64,000 nucleotides of DNA from Tetragonia tetragonoides (Eukaryota > Streptophyta > Magnoliopsida > Caryophyllales > Aizoaceae): positions 47,470,001 to 47,534,000 of the forward strand of contig CM076144.1 in NCBI GenBank assembly GCA_038025085.1. Reading direction: 5' to 3'. This document shows positions 56,135 through 64,000 of the stretch, piece by piece. The position numbers were made by a program, and so were the translations under genes. Every line of letters starts with the position of its first letter. The stretch's first letter is position 1. The notes under the pieces are model-generated. The model did not search any database. It saw nothing but the letters and a program-made list of their open reading frames with translations, and had not been told where the DNA came from.

Positions 56135-59100
56135 ATGCAGGCAAGCAGAGCAAAATTGGCTACAATAGGTGACAGTTTAATTTGCTTTTAACAATTTCAT
56201 TTGATTAGGGTGACAAGTATAGAGTGGTGAATAAGTAGATTTTTTTTATTTGTCTTTCTTGGTGCTGAATGCTGATGATGTTTCTTTGGTTAAATCAGAG
56301 ACATTATTAGATAGGTGTTGAATGAGGGAATGGTGTATATTCCATCTTGGACTCCAGGGAGTAGGTGCTACTATCTGAAATACTCTTGAAATGGGTTTAG
56401 ACAGAAAAAAAGAGGTGTTTTTATTTAAAAATGTTTTAGGGAGGATTTAGTTTGATCTCTTTCTTGACAAGCTTTTGTAATGTGCCTTTTTTTGGCACTT
56501 TTGATCAATGAATTTGTCCATTTTTGTTCGTTTTATCTCCTTGCACTTTATTGCTCTTGTTATTTGGCCCGTTTGATCCCCCCCTCCCCCTTTTTGCCTT
56601 ACAAACATATATGAAGCATTGCTAGTGTTGGTTTGTAATGTAGCAGAGGTTTAGCAGCACTTCTGTTGTCAATACTCAAATTGATGTAGTGCAAATTCAT
56701 AGTCATTCTGGAACTCTGAATAATGTAAGCAATGTCAGTGTTCTTTTTTCGCTCTAAAAGATTAGTTGATGCTCTCTTTCTATCATCAGCTTGATGATCA
56801 TGGGTTTGGTTGGCCTGTTTTTGAGCTAAGGCTTGCATAAGGTCCTGTCAGAAAACATATCGGTGAACCTCTTACTATTACAGGTTGCTGCGCTTAATTG
56901 TATTTTAAGATGTTATTAGTGACTGGCCTATCCATGCATCTGTCTTTTGCGCCTTGTTGCTTTCTAAGAATTTCAATCTCATTTGCAGCCTTGGTTCTTT
57001 TCTTTGGCAAGTGATATGACTTGTTCTGTGTAATCACTATTTTACCCTGTATCTGGTGCTTTTGAGGTTAGTGGGATCAACACGTAGAGTCATACCTGCC
57101 AACTTTGAAGCATGCATTCACATCACCTTAAGTTAATATGTTAGCCGATGAGTTCTGTAGTTCCTTGATGCTCTGGTTTGCAAATTGGTGCTTTTTATAG
57201 TAAGTTACTTTGGTACGTACTTATGAGTTCCAATTCCCTATGTATGAAAGGATCTCATTAATGTCTGTTGGTTTTCATCTGGGCACCAGGCTTTAATTGA
57301 CTAGTTCTAATTGACAAGTGTTGTCGAATGATATCATAATAGAATTGATACTTTGGGGTTGGCCTTTAAGGTGGTTTCAGGAAATCCATGTCAGGACATG
57401 GAATTGGTAACTGTTGTATATATTTAAGCATGTGTTGTGTGTATCCTTATTATCGAATTCATGCAGCTAACATCATGTGCACTTCAGCTCCATTGTGTGT
57501 AATGTTCCAAAGATGGTAAACATCTGCAACTTGGGTATGTGGCAATTACTATGTTTTGCTTGATGGACTATGTAATTACCTTGTACGCCTCATCCACTAA
57601 TATTCCGTGTCCCTTTGCTGTTATAGGAATGCCTGATATGCTATTTGATTTTGTCTAAAATTGCTATGACTGCGTTTGGCAATCTATTTTATCATGGCTA
57701 TGAAACTTTGTTGGCTTCTGTTGCATCAGGAGTAAATAGTTATGAAGTATGAAGTGTGTTCATGGTCAAAGCGTAAAGCATTGTAGATAATATCTCTCAT
57801 TGTGCTTGTGCGACTTCATGTGACGCTTTTGTTGATGCCTGGGTTCTAGTTTGCCCTTGCCCCATTTGATATTTGTCATCTTCTCATGTTATGCCTGAGC
57901 TCAATAATTATGCAGACAGCCAATATTCAGTCGCTTTACATTCTTATGCCAAGATGAATTTTGTCTATGATCTTTGCTGATTTGTATGGCATGAATGATG
58001 ATTTTGTGAATGCATAACATAATAGTTCTCTTTTCACCCTTTTTGGAGAAATTGATAACGATTTGGTCTCAATCAAAGTTTATGAACCAAATCAGAGTGG
58101 GAGTTTATTTGCTCAATCTAGCAAATAAAGTTGGTTGATCAGAGTAGCAGATATTGGCTTGGCCCTTCAGTCACAATTTGATTGATCGAGTTTGTTTGCT
58201 GTGGATTTCTGATTGTGCAACATGGTTTCTTGCCTTTTGACCTCGTTTGGAAATTGATCTTGTTGTGTCACTTGAAGCTTATCAACCTTTTCAGAGTTGG
58301 AGTTTATTTGCCTAAGCTAGCATGGCATTGTCTTAAAGCAGGTGTGACCTTGAGTCACAATTTACTGATTCAAGTTTGTTTCTCGCTTTTGGAGGTTTGG
58401 TGCAGGGATTCTTTGGCTGTTGAATGTTATTGTCACATTCTAGGTTTGAAATGATGCGGTTTGCAAATTTCTCTTGATAAATGGTGCCCTTTATTTTTTG
58501 GGAGACAGTTTGGTGGTGGAGGGGTGCTATCTTCAGTCTCAAAGGAGGATATTAGAAAAAGAAAGCCCTTTGTCTTGGTTAGTGTACATGTGTCTGGATT
58601 CAATTGGGAGGATGCAATTTGCACTGTGATGCTGAGAGTGCAGATAGCATTTCTCTTGCTGGTGAGGTACTATTGAGTAGGTAACACTCTCATTTTGATA
58701 GATAAGTTGGAATGTGGGTAAGTGGCATACTCTACTTTTTCCAATTGATCTATAACTTGACATTGGATTAGATAAATGACTGTTGTCATTATTTTATCTT
58801 TATTATTATTTCATATACGATGGTGAGATTGGCCCCACCTAACCCTTACCATCGAGTTAGCAGCCCAGCCTGTCTCGGGCAAGACCGGGCTAGGTGGTTA
58901 AAGGCCCCCAACTCCTCACCCCACCCCACCCCACCCCAAACCAGCAGGGCCCACATGGAAATATGGGTGTCCCAACTCCCAATCCTTGAACTTGGGACCT
59001 CCGAGCTGGAAGGTGGAAGGACCGAAGGACAACCATTGAGGTAAAGGCCTCGTGATTGACTCTGTAGTCACTAATCAGTTATGAAGATTGTTTCAAAGAG

Positions 59101-61331
59101 AGAACTCATATGTCTATAATATTGTTGTTATGAAGATTGAATACTTGTTTGGTTTGGATTGTTGGGGAAATTATCGGATTTGCTGTTGCCTGCATCATTT
59201 GAACATTAAAGGCCTCTTAGCTAATATCAGCTGAGCTGCCCGGTTCACATCCACATTTGTTTAAGACATGAGAGGAACATTCACTGCAAATGTTCGAAAT
59301 TTTGCTTAAATTATTGTTGTGAGGACAAGCGTTTTGATTAGCTTGGAAGATGTCAAATTTAAGGAGGTGATCTGTTCGGCATATGGATTTTAGGTAAAGA
59401 AAAGCTTGAATTATTTTGTTTGCATGTAGCCACAGAAGGATCTGATCAATCATGTTATCTTGAGTGTGACAGAAAAGGGGGCATCTTGTCCTCTGCATTG
59501 TTAGTTATTCCTTAATTTTGTAGCCTTGGGAATTGGTTTTGGTTTTGGTTTTGTATTTCATTCTGAAGTTGAAACTTCAATATGTGGATTTGGTGGACAA
59601 TTATTTGTGCTTGGTTGAGTCGCTGTGGCTAATTAAAGTTGTAATCTTTTGTTGTAGACTTGCAGGAAATATCTGCTTGGAGTACGGGAACGGACTTCGC
59701 TCATGTTCAGTGGGTTCTCCATCCTCCAAAAGTTGCAGAAAGAAGATATTCTCTGTTTGGATTTGTATATAATATGTACTCTGTGTATTCTTCCCAAATT
59801 AAATTGGCTTGTTTGCTTTTGTACTATGATTAATTGAGGCTTTGTGCTAAATCTACAGTCTCCAATGTCCTGCTCTGCCTGCCATATTTGAACTGGAAAC
59901 GGTGCTGTAGTTGCAGTACATATTTTGTGTGTCCTTTTCTTCGTCATTGCTCAAAGATGCCAATCAGTATGGTTGCCAAGTTTCTTTGTCATTACTGTGG
60001 TTTGACATGGTACATCTTCTCCGCGCTAGTTACAGGACGGCACTGGGTGCCTTGATGTATTGCAGCTGTCTGATTTGTAGTTCAGACTGAAAGAGTTCCA
60101 TGTAGCCAGCATGATGTGTATTTTTTTGTGATCTTTTCATAACAGTATTACAGGGCTAGGTATACTATATGGGATTTATGATAGCATTGACAGGCCTTCA
60201 GAGACCAGAGTTACATTGTTGGAGGAGCTGATAAGGAAGATTTCAGATGTTTGAGAGGCCCGTCTCCAGTATGTGTCTCTTAACTCCCCTTATTTTTCAT
60301 GGAAAACATGACTTGAAGATTGGCGTGTTCTGCTTATAGCTATAGCTCAGATCAGCTTTCAGCCTTTCAAGGTTCATGGCTTATGGGAGTTTTCATTTGA
60401 AAACTAAAAAGAACGAGGGCCTCATTGGTTTGACTTTTGACTGCTCTGCAACTGTCCGCTGTTTTATTTACTATGTCTAATAAACCAGTGTCACAAATTT
60501 GGTTTCCTCATTTTATCTATATTGATTGTGTTAGAGATCATGTTTATAACCGCAAGTAGTTTCGACGAGGTATTATCATATACTTTGGATCTTTACAGGT
60601 AAATAGAAGCTTTGATCACTTTTGACCTTTCTAGTATTGTGTACTTTTGACAACTTTTCTATGTGCTAGTGTGCTACAGCTTTTCTGTTCTCTTATAGGA
60701 GTACTGGTTTGAGTCTTTGAGATATGGGATATACACGGAGTTTTGTGTTTTATTTTTTCTTTGATGAGTTGTTTAGCAGCAAAACCTAAAAAGACCATAC
60801 ATGTGCTGCTGGCAGTGCTGCGTTCTATATGCTATTGTGATCATGGAAATTTTGTAACTGGATACTTGTTCCTTGATCTTAACCACGAAGAGCAAAAACA
60901 ATGCCAAACTAAAATTTCATTTCATAGACTTATATATCTTTCTCGTGCCATCTTTTCTCCCAGAAGTAAGCTGGCAATTATTTGAGTAAACCAGCTGTTG
61001 GGCTTCAATTTCATGTTGTGTATGTTCTAATACTCTCTGTCTCTCCCTGTCCCTCGTTTTTTTGTTAGGCTTGTGGCTAATGTTAATGGCTGGTGATCCT
61101 AGTGGCCTCCTGGCCATTCGTTGCAGTCTTCAGTTAGCGACTCAGCGATATGATCTTTTCGATTTTGTGGATAATAATTTCTGCTGCTGCTTTTTTCTTT
61201 TTCTTTTTTTTTTTCTTTTTTTTTTTCCCCTACTATACTACAGAAAATGCAGTCATCAACTAGTAGAGGACTAGAGGGGGCGATACGGGATCCTCTGGTT
61301 TCAAGGCAAAAAAAGATCATCTATAAAGTAA
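56135..61331. other. 5.2-kb gene-free interval downstream of ITPK
   Basis: The plus strand is T-rich and stop-dense with no long frame. It looks like intron or untranslated sequence rather than TE debris. It contains a probable SINE (58818-59045), an imperfect duplication (58075-58200 against 58262-58385, sharing GAGTTTATTTGC and AGTCACAATTT) and a pyrimidine run (61190-61230). A long noncoding transcript is possible but unproven. Confidence 0.45.
58818..59045 (-). mobile_element. probable tRNA-derived SINE
   Basis: The minus strand has CCTCAATGGTTG as an A-box-like segment and GGTCCCAAGTTCAAGG as a B box, followed by a G-rich body with a (GGGGT)n run. No duplication was confirmed. Confidence 0.45.
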
Positions 61332-61584
61332 GGGTGCGTTTGTTAGAGCTTACACAGTCAGGTCAGTTCAGTTTAGGTGTCAATTTAGTGATTTCAAATT
61401 CTGTTAAATGATGTTCAGTTTAGTAGTGCTGAGTTTAGAAACATACTTTTTATCTCACATATCAAGTTGTGTTCAATTCAATTGTGTCCAGTTTAGTTCA
61501 TATATAGTTCAGTAGTGTGCAGTTTAATGATGTTGAATTCAATTCAGTTCAGTTATGGTAGGTTCAGCTCTAAAATACGCACTC
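61332..61584. mobile_element. Harbinger/Tourist-type MITE
   Basis: TAA duplications (61329-61331 and 61585-61587) flank TIRs GGGTGCGTTTGTTAGAGCTT and, inverted, GAGTGCGTATTTTAGAGCTG. The interior is rich in TTCAGTTTAGT repeats. Confidence 0.8.
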
Positions 61585-62122
61585 TAAGTTATTTCTCTTC
61601 CTCGAGAACAAAACCAGCTACAAGAAAAACACGGGAAATTTACATATAGATGACAAAGGGGTTTCTTCCCTTAGCTTGATATGCAAGATTGTCTGCACAA
61701 TATTTTCTCCCTGGATATATGCTGGACTTGGGAGACTTTAATATGATTCGAACACCTGCCATATATCCCTTTGCATAGGTGTTGAAGCTAGTAACTAACT
61801 TATGAAGCTTGGAGTACAAGCGGGTTCGTTAACTTCTAATTGCGTGTTTTACTCTGCTCCTAAGAAGTTTGGGTCTATTTTGGATTTCCTAGCTTTCTTT
61901 ATACGTCTCGGTCACATATTATGATGTCGATGGTACATTGGTACCTCACCCCCTGGTAATAATTTCAGAAACTGATTAGATGGGATTGGTTTTCTTTTTC
62001 TCGTGCCTGAAAAATTCTTCCCTTTAGACCTCCTTTATATATAGAGTTAAGAGTGAATCTTGCGTGAGACCAACTCCTAGGGTCATTTTCTAGAAAATAT
62101 AGGGGTCATTTATTAAGATTTA

Positions 62123-62414
62123 GGGTATGTTTGGATTGGGGTAATAATTAAGGGGGTAATGGAACAAATTAAAAGGTAAAATAGGAAGGTGGAAGCGGTG
62201 ATAGGGTAATGATTAAGGGGGTTATGGAGGAAATGAAGGGAGAAAGGGGGTAATGCATTACTCTAAGGGGAGAGTGGATAATTTTTACCCCCCAAATGGG
62301 GGAAAATGATTACCCTCCTCACTAAATCTAACACCCACCATCTCCACACCCTCTATTTTAGCCTATAATTCTACCTATTACCCCCTTAATTATTACCCTC
62401 ATTCCAAGCATGCC
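62123..62414. mobile_element. foldback MITE
   Basis: The inverted arms share GGGGTAATAATTAAGGGGGT. The left end is GGGTATGTTTGG after TTA; the right end (inverted GGCATGCTTGG) is followed by six extra bases before TTA. Confidence 0.75.
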
Positions 62415-62515
62415 GTCGTCTTAGTGACCTTTGTTTCACTAAATAATGACCCTCGTCTCAGTGAAAGTTGTGGTAAAGACCGTGTTATACAAGTTTTTAT
62501 GATTCACTTAACTTA

Positions 62516-62648
62516 AGGGTCTGTTTTTTCAATTTATTTTAAATCGGTTAATTGGTGTTTAGTTAATGATGATCAGTTAGTGACATACGTTTTCTTTTCT
62601 ATATTACTATTCAAATCAGTGTCGTTCAGTTTGAAAAAGATCACACCC
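62516..62648. mobile_element. short MITE
   Basis: The termini GGGTCTGTTTTTTCAA and, inverted, GGGTGTGATCTTTTTCAA are flanked by TTA on both sides. It is 133 bp. Confidence 0.6.
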
Positions 62649-62972
62649 TTATACTGAGAATCTGACAAGTATGTCTGGGTTTGCAGATTAGTAAGGAGTA
62701 TAAATTGATATTGGATAGGAGGCGTCAACTCTTAGGTAAAATTGACAAGATGTATAAACAAATTTTCTACAACTATGGAAGTGGAGAAACACTCCGTATT
62801 TTATCAGTGTATGTATCTAGTACTCCGTTGTCTCAGAAATGAATAAATGACGACGGAGATGGTTCAATAGGCACAGTCCAACACGGAAGTATCGAGACTC
62901 CGAGACAAGCTGAGCTTGCTATAGGTTCACCTCAAAAACTAAAAAAAGAGAGTAGTGAGATTAGAGGTATTA

Positions 62973-63268
62973 AGGGCCCGTTTGGTCTAGCTCTCAAAAA
63001 TTCAACTTCTCCTTCCAAATTTGTTCTTGTTTACCCCCTTTTATCCACTCCCCCCTCCATATCCAACTTTTAAGAAGGTAAAATAAAGCTAGAAGTGGAT
63101 GGAGAAGGAGAAGTTACAAATTGTAGCTTCTCCTTCTAGTCCAATTGTAACTTTATTTCAACTTCTTAGAAGTTGGAAATGGAGGGGGGAGTGGATAAAA
63201 AAGGGGTGAATAAGAGCAAATTTTGGAAGGAGATGGAGAAGTTGCTAGAAGGTAGGCTAAACGGGCAC
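62973..63268. mobile_element. Tourist-type foldback MITE
   Basis: A TAA duplication (62970-62972 and 63269-63271) flanks GGGCCCGTTTGG and, inverted, GTGCCCGTTTAG. The arms pair along most of the length (for example CTTCTCCTTC with GAAGGAGAAG, and CCCCCTCCAT with ATGGAGGGGG). Confidence 0.9.
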
Positions 63269-63271
63269 TAA

Positions 63272-64000
63272 GAATGTTACTGAAATATGACTCAATAGGT
63301 GGGAAAAACATACTACTCATAGTATGTACTTTAATATATTTGTTAATCACAAAAACCCGCATGAGGCGGCAAGCATGACATCATGATCACGACATGCTTG
63401 GCTGTTGAGGGGTCTCACTTTGAGGCGGTCTTATAGGAAATCTTGAAGAGATTGAATAATACAAAAATTTGTTTAAGACGGTTTTATCGTAACTTTTGGT
63501 GAGACGTGACCACTTTTTAGTGAAATAATGGTCACGACTCATAATAAAAAGTGAGTTCAACGTTTCTAAAAAGTGATCCGTATTTTCTGTGAGTTAGTCT
63601 TACAAGACTTTATTCTAGGTCTTATATATAAGATCGTTTCACGGTAATACCGCTGAAAGTAACTTTTTGCGGGCAGTAGATATTATACTTCAATAGAATC
63701 TAGAAAGAAATACTAACTTAAGTAGAATTCTTCTCATTTGGCCTAAATTTCATGACTTTTAATTTGTAAATTATTGGTTTGGGAGTTTGGACTTGTTTAA
63801 CTATTAACGCATGCATGCCGAACATTTTTCTGTTCTTGTCAATCTAATTGACAAAGATGGATAGATAGATGCCTGGTCAATTATTAATTAATACTACTAG
63901 TAGAAGACGACAATCTTAAGGCAAATAATGAGACACATGGAAGCAAAATTGCATCTTGGAACAAATATGTTGGGTTGTATATTTATTGGTCGTTATTTAA
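63272..64000. other. gene-free right edge
   Basis: It contains TGAGGCGGTCTTATA (63421-63435), which also occurs inverted at 28549-28563, and related GACGGTTTTATCG and GTCTTATATATAAGA words. These look like a dispersed repeat. No gene is seen before the window ends. Confidence 0.5.

Overview
This is plant nuclear DNA, most likely from a core eudicot. The host genes have plant-type introns and plant-type homologs (RBM34/Nop12-like, VTT/TMEM41-like, ITPK). The mobile DNA is a typical plant mixture: L1-type LINEs, a Ty3/gypsy element with an initiator-Met primer site, CACTA, hAT, Mutator, Harbinger-type MITEs, Helitron ends and tRNA-derived SINEs. A dispersed TGAGGCGGTCTTATA family and a CYP76-like capture hint at Caryophyllales, but I cannot prove this. 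Everything was read by eye, with no alignment or database search. No tRNA, rRNA or CRISPR locus is present.

Layout. 1-13.4 kb is a retrotransposon block: a decayed LINE on the minus strand (1-2660), a structurally complete but coding-dead Ty3/gypsy element (3194-8647, TSD CATCG), and a decayed plus-strand LINE with a C-terminal RNase H (9226-13431). 13.7-17.9 kb is a non-autonomous LTR element (TSD CATAT). Its interior is a GAC/GAT-rich repeat field rather than gag-pol, and it is itself hit by an 8-bp-TSD hAT element (14565-15222). 18.5-19.3 kb is a Micron-like core bracketed by two (TA)n arrays. 19.3-25.2 kb is TE debris with Helitron-like hairpins, CACTA ends, a Harbinger MITE and a decayed cis-prenyltransferase relic.

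The gene-bearing part begins at about 25.7 kb. It holds a small secreted-peptide gene (25756-26013) with a MITE just after its stop, and a broken cis-prenyltransferase gene (29625-30624). A Pack-MULE (32051-33526) carries the heme-binding end of a CYP76-like P450. Next come a six-exon nucleolar RRM protein gene (34229-38038), a four-exon VTT-domain membrane protein gene on the minus strand (39125-42186) with a triplicated TATA-bearing promoter repeat, and an intronless inositol-tetrakisphosphate kinase gene (55025-56131). A 3.08-kb CACTA element (47725-50803, TSD AAC) holds a nested SINE (TSD 16 bp). The right end (61.3-63.3 kb) is a cluster of foldback MITEs.

The three conserved host genes have unrelated jobs: ribosome biogenesis, ER lipid/autophagy membrane function and inositol phosphate metabolism. 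No operon-like or biosynthetic cluster logic is visible. The most unusual objects are the repeat-filled LTR element whose upstream LTR lost its promoter between short direct repeats, and the P450-carrying Pack-MULE with near-identical 221-bp arms.
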